Positions 34,568-43,362 of a stretch of 64,000 nt of DNA are shown one piece after another. The stretch comes from JBCDHN01 sp965224535. GTDB lineage: Bacteria > Verrucomicrobiota > Verrucomicrobiia > Verrucomicrobiales > DEV007. The position numbers and the translations under genes were made by a program. The notes below the pieces were generated by a model. That model had not been told where the DNA came from and did no database searches. It worked only from the letters and a program-made list of their open reading frames with translations. Within the stretch, counting starts at the first letter, position 1. Each line of letters opens with the position of its first letter. The DNA is taken from NCBI GenBank assembly GCA_965224535.1, contig CBDCZR010000046.1, positions 12,249 through 76,248 of the forward strand. Direction: 5' to 3'.

Positions 34568-36349
34568 TCAAGTCGATCCGGTAGGTTTATCCATCTTGTA
34601 TTTCGGTTCCTCCGTCAGCATGTCCTCCAACGCGGCGCCGGCAGGAATCATGGGAAACACGTTGTCGGTCTTGATGCACTCGGCGTTGATCACCGTCGGC
34701 CCGTCGCGGTAGGCGAGCGCTTTCTCGAGAATCTTGCCGATGTCGGCCGGACGCCGGATCGTCAATCCCTGCGCGCCGTAGGCCTCAGCCAGCTTCGCGA
34801 AATCCGGGTTTCCATCCAAATCCACGCCGCTTTCCCGGTTGTCGAAGAATAGCTCCTGCCACTGCCGCACCATGCCAAGGTAATGGTTGTTGAGCACCAG
34901 CACGATGACCGGCAATTTGTGAATCACCGCGGTCGCCAGTTCGCAAAGCGTCATTTGAAAGCCGCCATCGCCCACGATCGCGACCACGATGTCGTCCGGG
35001 CAGGCAAACTGCGCGCCAACCGCGGCCGGAAAGCCGAAACCCATCGTTCCCGCGCCGCCGGAGCTGATCCACTTCCAGCTCTCGTCGGTTTTGTAAAATT
35101 GCGCGGCCCACATCTGGTGCTGGCCCACGTCGGTGGTGACGATGGCCTTGCCCTCGGTCATTTGGTAGACCTCGTCGATCACCTGCTGCATGCGCAGGCC
35201 GCCCTGCTTTTTGTAGCCCAGCGGGAACTTTTTTTTGTAGCCGGTTAGGCGCGCCAACCACTTTTCGGTCGGCAATTTGCGAACCCGCGGGATCAGCTTC
35301 TGCAACGCGGCCTTGGCGTCGCCGATGATTTGCACGTCCGCCAGGATCATCTTGTTCATCTCGGCCGGATCGACGTCGATGTGGACGATTTTCGCGTCTT
35401 TGCCGAATTTGTCCGCCTGACCGATGATGCGGTCGTCAAAACGCGAGCCGATGTTCAAAATCAGGTCGTTTTCGACCATGGCCTTGTTGGCGTAGGCCGT
35501 GCCGTGCATCCCCAGCATGCCGAGCGATAAATCGTGCGATTCCGGGAACACCCCCTTGCCCAGCAACGTGGACGTAACGGGAATTCCCACCTTCGTGGCC
35601 AGTTCCATCAGCTCCGGCTCGGCGCCGGCGATCATTGCGCCATGACCGGCCAAAATCACGGGGCGCTCGGCCAAATTGATGAGGTCAGCCGCGGCTTGAA
35701 CCTGATTTTCGTCAATGTCGAAGGCGATTTCCGCGCTGTAGCCCGGCAGATCGATTTCCGCGTTCAAATCGCCCGAAAACTCGTCCTGGCTCACGTTTTT
35801 GGGCACATCCACCAAAACGGGCCCCGGGCGTCCGGTCGTGGCGATGTGATAGGCCTCGCGAGCCACCCGCGGCAAATCAGCGGTCTTGCGCACCAGGAAA
35901 TTGTGCTTCACCACCGGCATGGTGATCCCAAAAATGTCCGCCTCCTGAAACGCGTCTTTTCCCAGCATCCACGTTACCTGCTGCCCCGTGATGACGACCA
36001 TCGGCACGGAGTCCATGTGCGCAGTCATGATGCCGGTGATGGTGTTGCCCGCGCCCGGGCCGCTCGTCACCAAAACGACCGCCGGTTTCCCGGTCGCGCG
36101 GGCGTATCCATCGGCCATGTGGGTCGCGCCTTGTTCGTGGCGGGAGAGGACGAACCTGATGTTGGCGTCCACCGTCTCCAGCGCATCAAAAATGGGAAGC
36201 GCGGCCCCTCCTGAGTAACCGAAGATGTATTCGATGCCCAGTTCATCGAGCGTTTTCACCAACGCCTGCGCGCCATCGAGCTTTTCAGCGGTTATGGGCG
36301 CTTTTTGGGCGGATTTCTGGGTTTTGGCGACGTTTTCTGCGGGTTCCAT
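34568..36349 (-). CDS. ilvB: Acetolactate synthase large (catalytic) subunit
   Basis: ThDP-dependent enzyme making 2-acetolactate or 2-aceto-2-hydroxybutyrate, first common step to branched-chain amino acids. The catalytic glutamate region (SRHEQGATHMADGYARATGK), the FAD/ThDP signatures (GPGAGNTITGIMTAH, PGPVLVDVPKNV, GGAGTMGFGFPAAVGAQ) and the GDG...NN ThDP motif (IVGDGGFQM ... NNHYLGMVRQW) are all present. ATG 36349 is preferred over a TTG or ATG 11 codons upstream, which only adds a low-complexity extension. It is followed by ilvN, with the usual subunit pairing. Confidence 0.96.
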   Translation of the reverse strand: MEPAENVAKTQKSAQKAPITAEKLDGAQALVKTLDELGIEYIFGYSGGAALPIFDALETVDANIRFVLSRHEQGATHMADGYARATGKPAVVLVTSGPGAGNTITGIMTAHMDSVPMVVITGQQVTWMLGKDAFQEADIFGITMPVVKHNFLVRKTADLPRVAREAYHIATTGRPGPVLVDVPKNVSQDEFSGDLNAEIDLPGYSAEIAFDIDENQVQAAADLINLAERPVILAGHGAMIAGAEPELMELATKVGIPVTSTLLGKGVFPESHDLSLGMLGMHGTAYANKAMVENDLILNIGSRFDDRIIGQADKFGKDAKIVHIDVDPAEMNKMILADVQIIGDAKAALQKLIPRVRKLPTEKWLARLTGYKKKFPLGYKKQGGLRMQQVIDEVYQMTEGKAIVTTDVGQHQMWAAQFYKTDESWKWISSGGAGTMGFGFPAAVGAQFACPDDIVVAIVGDGGFQMTLCELATAVIHKLPVIVLVLNNHYLGMVRQWQELFFDNRESGVDLDGNPDFAKLAEAYGAQGLTIRRPADIGKILEKALAYRDGPTVINAECIKTDNVFPMIPAGAALEDMLTEEPKYKMDKPTGST

Positions 36350-36711
36350 GGATTTAGCGGTTCGAATTTTGGCGACGGCCAAACTCGGCCAATTCCAACG
36401 AAAGCAAAGGCGAAAATCGGCGATTTTTGGCGAAAAATGGGGCCGTGGTGCGAAATTCGGCGCAAAAATCCCGGATTTTCGGCCAAAACCGGCAACCCGC
36501 GCCTCATTACCCTCGGAAAAAGGGGCTCACGAGCGCCATAACCGCCTCCGCAGGCCGATCCGTTCCCCAAAATCGCGGAAAATCGATGGGACGGGTCCTC
36601 GGATCCGCCAAAACGCTCCAATTCTGAAAGACGCCGACCGTGCTTTTCGTGGATTTTTGGTGGCAGAGCGCCACCCGCTGGCTTACGCTCGTTACCCTCA
36701 CACACAACACC
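36350..36711. other. Divergent promoter interval, no gene seen
   Basis: About 360 nt separate ilvB (minus) and the DUF1501 gene (plus). Several short A/T-rich hairpins of the form CGAAAATCGGCGATTTTTGG occur near 36410-36435. Overlapping frames on both strands show no family resemblance. It probably holds both promoters. Confidence 0.5.
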
Positions 36712-38058
36712 ATGCTGACCATTCAATCCACTGACTCCGCGCGCTTTTGCGACGGGTTGAGCCGCCGCGGTTTCCTGCAAATCGGCGCCCTGGCCATGGG
36801 CGGGGCCGGTTTGCCGCAAATCATGCAGGCGCAGTCCGCGGCGCCACAAAAATTGGGCCACAAGGCGGTGATCATGATCTTCCTGCCCGGCGGACCGCCG
36901 CATCAGGACATGTTCGACCTCAAGCCGAATGCTCCCAGCAACGTGCGCGGCGAGTTTTCGCCCATTTCCACGAATGTGGCCGGCATGCAGATTTGCGAGG
37001 AGTTTCCGCGCTTGGCCAAGATGGCGGACAAATTCGCGGTCATTCGCTCCATCGTCGGCGCGACGGGCCGGCACGATGCCCAGCAGTGCATGACCGGGCA
37101 TGGCGTGCAAAACGCGCCTCCCGGCGGTTGGCCCAGCATCGGCGCGGTGGTTTCCAAAGTGGAGGGCGCGGCCAGCGCGTCGGCACCGCCGTTTGTGGGC
37201 CTCTCGCCAAAATGCGGGCACGATCAGTGGGGCGATCCCGGTCAAGCGGGGTTTTTGGGGCCCAGTTACGCGGCGTTTTGTCCGTTCCGCGGCGGGGGCA
37301 AGGAGGACATGGTGCTGAAGGGGATGAGCCTGGAGCGGCTCGGCGACCGCAAGTCGCTGCTCGGCAGTTTCGACCAATTTCGGCGTTACGTGGACCAAAG
37401 CGGGATGATGGACGGGATGGACACCTTCAACCAACAGGCGTTCGGCGTGCTGACATCCAGCAAACTGGCCGCGGCGCTGGATTTGAGCCAGGAAGACCCG
37501 AAAATCGTTGAGCGCTACGGCGAGGGGAGCCAAGTCTTGCGCGCCGATGGCTGCTGGAAGCGGCTCGACCAGTTTTTGATGGCGCGCCGGCTGGTGGAGG
37601 CCGGGGCGCGGGTGGTGACGCTAGGATTCAGCCGCTGGGACTGGCACGGCCAGAATTTCAAGCGCGGCCGCGAGGATTTCCCGATGCTCGACCAGGGTTT
37701 GAGCGCGTTGCTGGAAGATTTGCACCAGCGCGGGATGAGCGACGATGTTTCGGTGGTGGTTTGGGGCGAATTTGGCCGCACCCCGCAAATCAACGCCAAC
37801 GCGGGGCGCGATCATTGGCCGCGAGTTTCTTGCGCGCTGCTCGCCGGCGGCGGGATGAACACGGGCCAGGTCATCGGCGCTACCGACCGCGTTGCCGGCG
37901 AGGCCGTGGAACGCCCGGTTCACTTCCAGGAAGTGCTCTCCACGCTCTACCACAACCTGGGAATCGATGCCCGCAAGGTGACGGTGCAGGATTTGACCGG
38001 CCGGCCGCAGTATCTCGTCGACCCGCAGTACCAGCCGATGCGGGAATTGGTGGCCTGA
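36712..38058 (+). CDS. DUF1501 Tat-exported protein
   Basis: Sulfatase-like-fold family restricted largely to planctomycetes and verrucomicrobia. The start at 36712 leaves a Tat leader (LSRRGFLQIGALAMGGAG). Family motifs: VIMIFLPGGPPHQDMFDLKPNAP, RSIVGATGRHDAQQCMTGHG, and WGEFGRTPQINANAGRDHWP in the C-terminal third. 448 residues, normal length. These genes usually travel with DUF1549/DUF1553 cytochrome genes; none lies next to this copy. Function in the family is unproved; a metal-binding role is suggested by the fold. Confidence 0.9.
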   Translation: MLTIQSTDSARFCDGLSRRGFLQIGALAMGGAGLPQIMQAQSAAPQKLGHKAVIMIFLPGGPPHQDMFDLKPNAPSNVRGEFSPISTNVAGMQICEEFPRLAKMADKFAVIRSIVGATGRHDAQQCMTGHGVQNAPPGGWPSIGAVVSKVEGAASASAPPFVGLSPKCGHDQWGDPGQAGFLGPSYAAFCPFRGGGKEDMVLKGMSLERLGDRKSLLGSFDQFRRYVDQSGMMDGMDTFNQQAFGVLTSSKLAAALDLSQEDPKIVERYGEGSQVLRADGCWKRLDQFLMARRLVEAGARVVTLGFSRWDWHGQNFKRGREDFPMLDQGLSALLEDLHQRGMSDDVSVVVWGEFGRTPQINANAGRDHWPRVSCALLAGGGMNTGQVIGATDRVAGEAVERPVHFQEVLSTLYHNLGIDARKVTVQDLTGRPQYLVDPQYQPMRELVA

Positions 38059-38087
38059 GCCAATTTTGAGCCGGCGCGCCGGAAACG

Positions 38088-38924
38088 ATGCCGAGGTTGC
38101 GAATTGCCGGCTTTGATTTGCGGGAAACGCTGAATTCCGGCCAGGTTTTTCACTGGTTGGAGCCCTCTCCCGGTCAATTTGTGGGCTGCATCGGCGAAAC
38201 CGCGGTGCAATTGAGACTGCGGGGCGATTGGCTAACGTTTCAACCTCAGCACAGCCGCCCGGAGATCGAGCGTTACCTCCGGCTGGACGACGGTTCGCAC
38301 GAACGGGCCCTGGCCGCTTTTCCGGCGGACGATCGGCCGCTGCAGGAGGCGGTCGCGTTTTGTCCGGGCCTGCGGATTTTGCGTCAACCGGCGTGGGAAT
38401 GCCTGGCCACGTTCATCACCTCATCGTTGAAGCAGGTGGCGCACATTCGCCAAATTTCGCTGGAGCTGCGCCGCCGTTTTGGCGAGGTGAAACGGGCGGG
38501 AGACCACGAAGTCCACGCCTACCCAACGCCGCAAGCCTTGGCCGCGGCGGACGAGGCGGAATTGCGTGCCTGCGGCATGGGTTACCGCGCCAAAAGCCTC
38601 CATTTGGCGGCTCAACAGCTTGCCGGCGGGGAGGTGGATCTGGCGCAAGCCGCAACCATGGACGATGAGGACGCTCGCCGGTTTTTGTGCCGGTTTCACG
38701 GCGTTGGGCCGAAAATCGCCGATTGCGTGCTCCTCTTCGCCTACGACCGGATGGGCGCCTTTCCCGTGGATGTCTGGATCGAGCGAATTTTGCGCGATCG
38801 CTACTTTTCGCGTTCGCGCAAGGCGCCGAGCAAGGCTGAGTTGGAAAAATGGGCGCGCGAGCATTTTGGCGAATGCGGCGGGCTGGCCCAGCAGTTTTTG
38901 TTTCACCACGCGCGAAATGGGTAA
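38088..38924 (+). CDS. ogg: 8-oxoguanine DNA glycosylase (OGG1-like)
   Basis: Base-excision enzyme of the HhH-GPD superfamily that removes oxidised guanine. The OGG N-terminal domain (LNSGQVFHWLEPSPGQFVG) precedes the helix-hairpin-helix FHGVGPKIADCVLLF. K209 and D228 are spaced 19 residues apart, as are the catalytic lysine and aspartate in human OGG1. 278 residues. The C-terminal AREHFGECGGLAQQFLFHH is typical. It is 29 nt after the DUF1501 gene and on the same strand as dxr. Confidence 0.92.
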   Translation: MPRLRIAGFDLRETLNSGQVFHWLEPSPGQFVGCIGETAVQLRLRGDWLTFQPQHSRPEIERYLRLDDGSHERALAAFPADDRPLQEAVAFCPGLRILRQPAWECLATFITSSLKQVAHIRQISLELRRRFGEVKRAGDHEVHAYPTPQALAAADEAELRACGMGYRAKSLHLAAQQLAGGEVDLAQAATMDDEDARRFLCRFHGVGPKIADCVLLFAYDRMGAFPVDVWIERILRDRYFSRSRKAPSKAELEKWAREHFGECGGLAQQFLFHHARNG

Positions 38925-39010
38925 GGGGGCAGTCCGGGGCATAAAATCGGCCCGTTCGTCCGCACTTTCGCGCTTGCCTTTGCCGCCGGCGCCCGCTTGG
39001 CTTGGCGGAA

Positions 39011-40189
39011 ATGGCAAAATCCTCACCAATCCGCAAAAAAGTGGTCGTGCTAGGCTCGACGGGCTCGATTGGCGAGAGCGCTTGCCTGGTGGCGCGGGAT
39101 ATCCCGGACCGCCTGCAAATCGTGGGCTTGGCCGCCAATCGCTCGGTGGAGAAAATCAACGCGCAGGCGCGAGAGTTCGGGGTGCAAGACGTCGCCCTGT
39201 CGGATGAGGAGGAAGCCGGCCGGTTGGAGGTTGCCCGTCCCCGAAGCGGGCCGAACGGGCTGGTGGAACTGGCCACGTTGCCCGAGGCGGACCTGGTTTT
39301 GATCGCAATCGTCGGCACGGACGGGTTGCGCCCGGCGCTGGCTGCCCTGGAAGCCGGCAAAGACATTGCCGTGGCCAGCAAGGAAATTTTGGTGATGGCA
39401 GGCGAGGCAGTGATGGACGCGGCGGCGCGCAACGGTTGCCGGGTTTTGCCGGTGGACAGCGAGCACAACGCCATTTTTCAGTGCCTGGAGCAGCGCGATC
39501 CCCGCGAGGTGCGCCGGCTCATCCTGACCGCGTCCGGCGGGCCGTTTCGCCAAACCTCAGCCGCGGATTTGGCACAGGTAAGCGTGGAACAAGCCCTGCG
39601 CCACCCCACCTGGGAAATGGGCCCGAAAATCACGATCGACTCCGCCACGCTGTTCAACAAAGGGCTGGAGATGATCGAGGCGCGCTGGTTGTTCGGCGTG
39701 GAAATGGACCGCGTGGAGGTCATCGTTCACCCGCAAAGCATCGTCCACTCCATGGTCGAGTTCATCGATCGCAGCATTCTCGCGCAACTCAGCCACAGCG
39801 ACATGTGCTTCCCCATCCAATACGCGGTGACGTGGCCCGACCGGGTGCCAAACAGCCTGGAACCGCTGGATTTCGCCAAACTGGCCAAGTTGGACTTCGA
39901 AGCGCCGCGATTCGACGATTTTCCGGCCCTCGGTTTGGCGCGCCGAGCCGGGGAAGAAGGCGGCACGCTGCCAGCCGTGATGAACGCGGCCAATGAGGTG
40001 GCCGTGGCGGCGTTTTTGGACGGAAAAACCGGATTTCCGGCCATTTGGCAAACGGTCGAGGCCGTCATGGGCGCGCACGCAAACGTAGCCCACCCCAGCC
40101 TGGAGCAAATTCTCGAAGCCGACGCCCGGGCGCGCGTTGAGGCGCAAAAGATCGTCAGCCGGCGCGAATCGAGCCCTACCAAAATTTGA
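39011..40189 (+). CDS. dxr: 1-deoxy-D-xylulose 5-phosphate reductoisomerase
   Basis: NADPH- and metal-dependent second step of the MEP isoprenoid pathway. NADPH site GSTGSIGE, SKEI, the metal-binding SEHNAIFQ segment, TASGGPFR, RHPTWEMG, SATLFNKGLE and the C-terminal AANEVAVAAFL are all conserved. ATG 39011 is preferred to the in-frame TTG 9 nt upstream. 392 residues. It would feed the polyprenyl synthetase part of the DUF116 fusion gene. Confidence 0.97.
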   Translation: MAKSSPIRKKVVVLGSTGSIGESACLVARDIPDRLQIVGLAANRSVEKINAQAREFGVQDVALSDEEEAGRLEVARPRSGPNGLVELATLPEADLVLIAIVGTDGLRPALAALEAGKDIAVASKEILVMAGEAVMDAAARNGCRVLPVDSEHNAIFQCLEQRDPREVRRLILTASGGPFRQTSAADLAQVSVEQALRHPTWEMGPKITIDSATLFNKGLEMIEARWLFGVEMDRVEVIVHPQSIVHSMVEFIDRSILAQLSHSDMCFPIQYAVTWPDRVPNSLEPLDFAKLAKLDFEAPRFDDFPALGLARRAGEEGGTLPAVMNAANEVAVAAFLDGKTGFPAIWQTVEAVMGAHANVAHPSLEQILEADARARVEAQKIVSRRESSPTKI

Positions 40190-40264
40190 GCGCAGGTTTC
40201 GTATTGACCGTTGGCGCAAATCAACCTTGAATGGGCCCTCACGCTAACCAAAAGGCCTTTTCTC

Positions 40265-40711
40265 ATGCTCAAAGAATTCCGCGATTTCATCCTGAAAGGC
40301 AACATGCTGGACATGGCGATCGGAATCATCATCGGCGCCGCTTTCGGGACGGTGGTCAAATCCTTGGTCAACAACGTCATCATGCCGCCAATTGGCCTGG
40401 CAACCGGCGGGTTGGACTTCAGCAAGCTAGCGATCCCGCTTCAGGAAGCCAAGCCTGAAGTCAAAGACGCGGCCGGCGAGGTTGTGGAACCCGCGACCGA
40501 CGCTGTGGCCATCCACTACGGCACGTTCATCAACGACGTCATCTCGCTACTCATCGTGGGCTTCTGCGTGTTTCTGCTGGTCAGGTTTTACAACAAAACC
40601 AAGGCCAAATTTGAGGACGAAAAGGAGGAGGAAGCGGAAAAGGATCCGGAACCCAGCGCCGAAGAAAAGCTGTTGACCGAAATTCGCGATCTTCTGGCCA
40701 AAAAGCCTTAG
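40265..40711 (+). CDS. mscL: Large-conductance mechanosensitive channel
   Basis: Homopentameric inner-membrane channel opened by membrane tension during osmotic downshock. The start at 40265 gives the amphipathic N-terminal helix (MLKEFRDFILKGNMLDMAIG), the pore helix with GIIIGAAFGTVVKSL, a periplasmic loop and the second membrane helix FINDVISLLIVGFCVFLLVR. The C-terminal bundle is acidic and the tail is unusually charged (DEKEEEAEKDPEPSAEEK). 148 residues. The gene stops 4 nt before the convergent pssA stop. Confidence 0.96.
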   Translation: MLKEFRDFILKGNMLDMAIGIIIGAAFGTVVKSLVNNVIMPPIGLATGGLDFSKLAIPLQEAKPEVKDAAGEVVEPATDAVAIHYGTFINDVISLLIVGFCVFLLVRFYNKTKAKFEDEKEEEAEKDPEPSAEEKLLTEIRDLLAKKP

Positions 40712-40715
40712 CCGG

Positions 40716-41561
40716 CTAGTTTCGGCGGTCGTAATCCGCCTCGGGCATTTCAAACCGCGTGCCCCGCGCCTCGTCTTCCTCATCCTCACCAGTGTCCTCG
40801 ATTTCCTTGCGCCATTTCTTGGAAATCATGGGCCGGACGAGCCCGTAGATCAGGTAGCTGGTGCACAAGACCGCCGGCATCCACTCCCAGAAGATGACCG
40901 TGCACACGATGAGCAAAATGGCAAGAAACACCCACAACTGGGAGCGCTTGGTCTTCACGTTGATCTTCTTGAAGCTGGGGTAACGAAATTCGCTCATCAT
41001 CATGAACGAGGTCAGCACCATCAGCGCCGGCAGCACGTATTTGAAGCCGCCCAGGTCGCGGTCGTCGTTCGTCAGCCAGATGAGCAGCAACGTGAGCGAG
41101 GAAATGACCGCCGCCGCCGCCGGAATCGGGAATCCCACGAAGTCCTTGGAATCGGCCTGCATCACGTTAAACCGAGCCAGGCGCATGCCGCCGCAGCACA
41201 GGTAAACGAAGGCGATGACCCAGCCCAGCTTCGCGAAATCCACCAGCACGATGTCCATCACCAAAAGCGCCGGCGCCACGCCAAAGGAGACGATGTCCGC
41301 CAGCGAGTCGAATTCCCGGCCGAACGGCGATTCAGAGGAAAACGTCCGCGCCATCCGGCCATCGAGCAAATCAAAGATGCACGCGCCGAAAATGAGCGCG
41401 ATGGCGTAGTAAAAGCGGTCCATGCTCTCGGGGGGCGATTGCACGAGCGGCACGCGGTCCACGATGAGCAAAATGGCCAAAAACCCGCAAAACAGGTTGC
41501 CCGCAGTCATCAAATTCGGCAAAAAGTAGATTCGCGGGCTTTCCGGGGTTGGTGAGGTCAT
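40716..41561 (-). CDS. pssA: CDP-diacylglycerol-serine O-phosphatidyltransferase
   Basis: Integral membrane enzyme making phosphatidylserine from CDP-diacylglycerol and serine. The CDP-alcohol phosphotransferase signature DG-x2-AR-x8-G-x3-D-x3-D is present as DGRMARTFSSESPFGREFDSLAD. Eight or so hydrophobic segments and an acidic C-terminal tail follow. 281 residues from ATG 41561, longer than the usual bacterial PssA by the tail. The start is divergent from the rhodanese-like gene with a 73-nt shared promoter. Confidence 0.93.
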   Translation of the reverse strand: MTSPTPESPRIYFLPNLMTAGNLFCGFLAILLIVDRVPLVQSPPESMDRFYYAIALIFGACIFDLLDGRMARTFSSESPFGREFDSLADIVSFGVAPALLVMDIVLVDFAKLGWVIAFVYLCCGGMRLARFNVMQADSKDFVGFPIPAAAAVISSLTLLLIWLTNDDRDLGGFKYVLPALMVLTSFMMMSEFRYPSFKKINVKTKRSQLWVFLAILLIVCTVIFWEWMPAVLCTSYLIYGLVRPMISKKWRKEIEDTGEDEEDEARGTRFEMPEADYDRRN

Positions 41562-41634
41562 GAGAGGGGTGATTATCGCGAAAAAGTTGGCTTTGCGCAA
41601 GGCAACCTCCGCACGCATCGTCTATCTCTCCGAC

Positions 41635-42195
41635 ATGACCACCGAATTACCCGAAATCACGGCCCAGACACCCATGGGCGAGCTTTTGCGGAGCTACCCC
41701 GGGGCGCAACGCGCGTTGTTCGCCAAATACCACATCGGCGGCTGCCAAAGTTGCGGTTTTTCGCCCGAAGAGACCCTGGGCGAGGTTTGCCAACGCAACG
41801 AGGACGCTCCGGTGGACGAGGTTGCCGCGCACATCCGCGATTCCCACGACGCCGACCAAAAAATCCTCATCGAGCCGCCGGAATTGGCCGAATGGCTGGC
41901 CGAAACCAGCAAACCGCGCCTCATCGACATCCGCACTCGCGAAGAGTTCGAGGCGGTGAGCATTCCCGGAGCGCAATTGTTCGGTCAGGACCTGCAGCAA
42001 GAGATTTTTGGCACTTGGGACAAGGAAACAGCCCTCGTTCTCTACGACCACACCGGCGAACGAAGCATGGACGCCACGGCTTACTTCATCGGGCATGGTT
42101 TCGCCAATGCGCGGGCCCTGCGCGGCGGAATCGACGCCTACAGCCAGGAAGTCGCCCCTAGCCTACCGCGTTATCGCTTGGAAATTGAGGGGTGA
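41635..42195 (+). CDS. Rhodanese-like protein with Cys-rich head, catalytic Cys replaced
   Basis: Two parts: residues 1-60 resemble a DUF1858-like redox domain (LLRSYPGAQRALFAKYHIGGC37QSC40GFSPEETLGEVC) and residues 78-185 a rhodanese domain (LIDIRTREEFEAVSIPGA...LVLYDHTGERSM). In active rhodaneses the loop begins with cysteine (Y-C-x-x-G); here D138 takes that place, so sulfurtransfer by this site is not expected. The CxxC-type pair C37/C40 and C52 might hold the activity instead. ATG 41635 is chosen over an upstream GTG/ATG that lies in the pssA promoter. A GAAACTC array begins at the stop codon and leads into maf. Confidence 0.8.
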   Translation: MTTELPEITAQTPMGELLRSYPGAQRALFAKYHIGGCQSCGFSPEETLGEVCQRNEDAPVDEVAAHIRDSHDADQKILIEPPELAEWLAETSKPRLIDIRTREEFEAVSIPGAQLFGQDLQQEIFGTWDKETALVLYDHTGERSMDATAYFIGHGFANARALRGGIDAYSQEVAPSLPRYRLEIEG

Positions 42196-42235
42196 AGTTG
42201 GAAACTCGAAATCCGAAACTCGAAACTCGAAATTT
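42196..42235. repeat. GAAACTC microrepeat before maf
   Basis: Five GAAACTC/GAAATCC heptamers fill the gap between the rhodanese-like stop and the maf ATG at 42237, ending 1 nt before it. Any ribosome-binding signal would lie inside the repeat. Confidence 0.85.
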
Positions 42236-42236
42236 G

Positions 42237-42821
42237 ATGCGCACGAGACTCATTTTGGCCTCCGGCTCCCCGCGAAGGCGCGATTTGATGGAAGAAGCGG
42301 GGCTGACTTTCGAGGTTATGCCGGCTCCGGTCGAAGAAATCGATGACCCCGGCGTGGGAATCGACATGCTGGTGGCGCAAAACGCGCGGCTCAAGGCGGA
42401 AGCCGTTTCCGCCCTGCATCCCGGAGCCATCGTGATTGGCGCGGACACGCTGGTCGCTCTAAACGGCGTGCCATTGGGCAAACCGGACAACCTGGACCAC
42501 GCCTTTGAGATGCTAACCACCCTGGTCGGCCAAACCCACGTGGTCTGCACCGGCGTCTGCCTGGCTCGCGGCGATTCTGCGCCCAACGTGGAGTTTATCG
42601 AGCGAACCCGGGTGACCTTCCGAAATCTGGACGAGCCCGAGATTCGCGCCTACCTGAGCCTGATCGACCCGCTCGACAAAGCGGGCTCCTACGCCGCTCA
42701 AGACCACGGCGAGAGAATCATCGAACGCACCGACGGTAGCTGGACCAACATCGTCGGCCTGCCGATGGAACGGTTGTTGTCGGAACTGGAACGTCTGCAA
42801 GCGCAGTTGGAAGCGACCTAA
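42237..42821 (+). CDS. maf: Maf/YhdE-family nucleotide pyrophosphatase
   Basis: House-cleaning pyrophosphatase acting on non-canonical or canonical NTPs. Signature motifs: LASGSPRRRDLMEEAGL (substrate loop), IGADTLVALNG (metal-binding Asp), GKPDN, SGYAAQDHGE-like GSYAAQDHGERII, and NIVGLPMERL. 194 residues. The upstream in-frame ATG at 42192 lies in the previous gene and would translate the repeat, so 42237 is used. The 3' flank carries AAAGGAC units. Confidence 0.93.
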   Translation: MRTRLILASGSPRRRDLMEEAGLTFEVMPAPVEEIDDPGVGIDMLVAQNARLKAEAVSALHPGAIVIGADTLVALNGVPLGKPDNLDHAFEMLTTLVGQTHVVCTGVCLARGDSAPNVEFIERTRVTFRNLDEPEIRAYLSLIDPLDKAGSYAAQDHGERIIERTDGSWTNIVGLPMERLLSELERLQAQLEAT

Positions 42822-42863
42822 AGGACGAAAAGGACGCGAAAACGGCAGTGGCTTAGCAGTTGG
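42822..42863. repeat. Short AAAGGAC repeat
   Basis: aaaggacgaaaaggacg follows the maf stop. It is a small relative of the AAGGGAC hairpin arms at 9389-9475. Confidence 0.6.
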
Positions 42864-43359
42864 TTAGCGCTCAACCGTAGAAAAGAAGTGCAAGGATGAC
42901 AGGTAAACCCAACTCCGCTCCGTCCGCTCGCGCGTTTCGCCATCCTGAGTCTCACGAAACCACAAACTAACGGGCTTCCGGTTGAAATTTCGCTCGTTCA
43001 AGCCCGCCAACGTCGCCGTGCTATCACGAATCACGAATGCCGGCACGCCTTCGCGCCAACCGGTGTTCGAATAGATGCAGCTTGCGCCCAGCGACTCCGC
43101 GCGGTGGAACGGGGTGATCGTCGGCGAGCACGTTTTTGGGGCGCGTGCCCATGTGATAGCTCTGCGTGTAGAGAAAAAGCGTGTTTACCGCGGCGTGCTC
43201 CTGAACGAAGTCGAGACAACGCTCGATACCTTCGTCGAGCATGCTCACGGCGCCGATTTGGATGCCGGAAAGAATGGGCTGGCTCGTCTCAGCAGCTGCG
43301 TTTGGCGAAACTGCGCTAGCGGCGAGAGCTGAGGATTGAAGAAAGTGTCGGCGGTTCAT
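42864..43359 (-). pseudogene. Remnant of a Tat-exported protein
   Basis: The first 80 residues (43359 downwards) are coherent: a Tat-like leader (MNRRHFLQSSALAASAVS), LSGIQIGAVSMLDEGIERC and FVQEHAAVNTLFLYTQSYHMG. After DDHP the frame ends at 43024, whereas another frame carries on (RAESLGASCIYSNTGWREG) to 42864. Removing one G of the run 43111-43114 would join them; the total length is 3n+1. The tail beyond that is poorly protein-like. I read this as a truncated gene next to the DUF6282-like gene, 3 nt away. Confidence 0.55.
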
Positions 43360-43362
43360 GAA

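Noticed and set aside
36305..36627. Plus-strand ORFs between ilvB and the DUF1501 gene
   Set aside because: They overlap the ilvB 5' end or lack any family features; treated as promoter interval.
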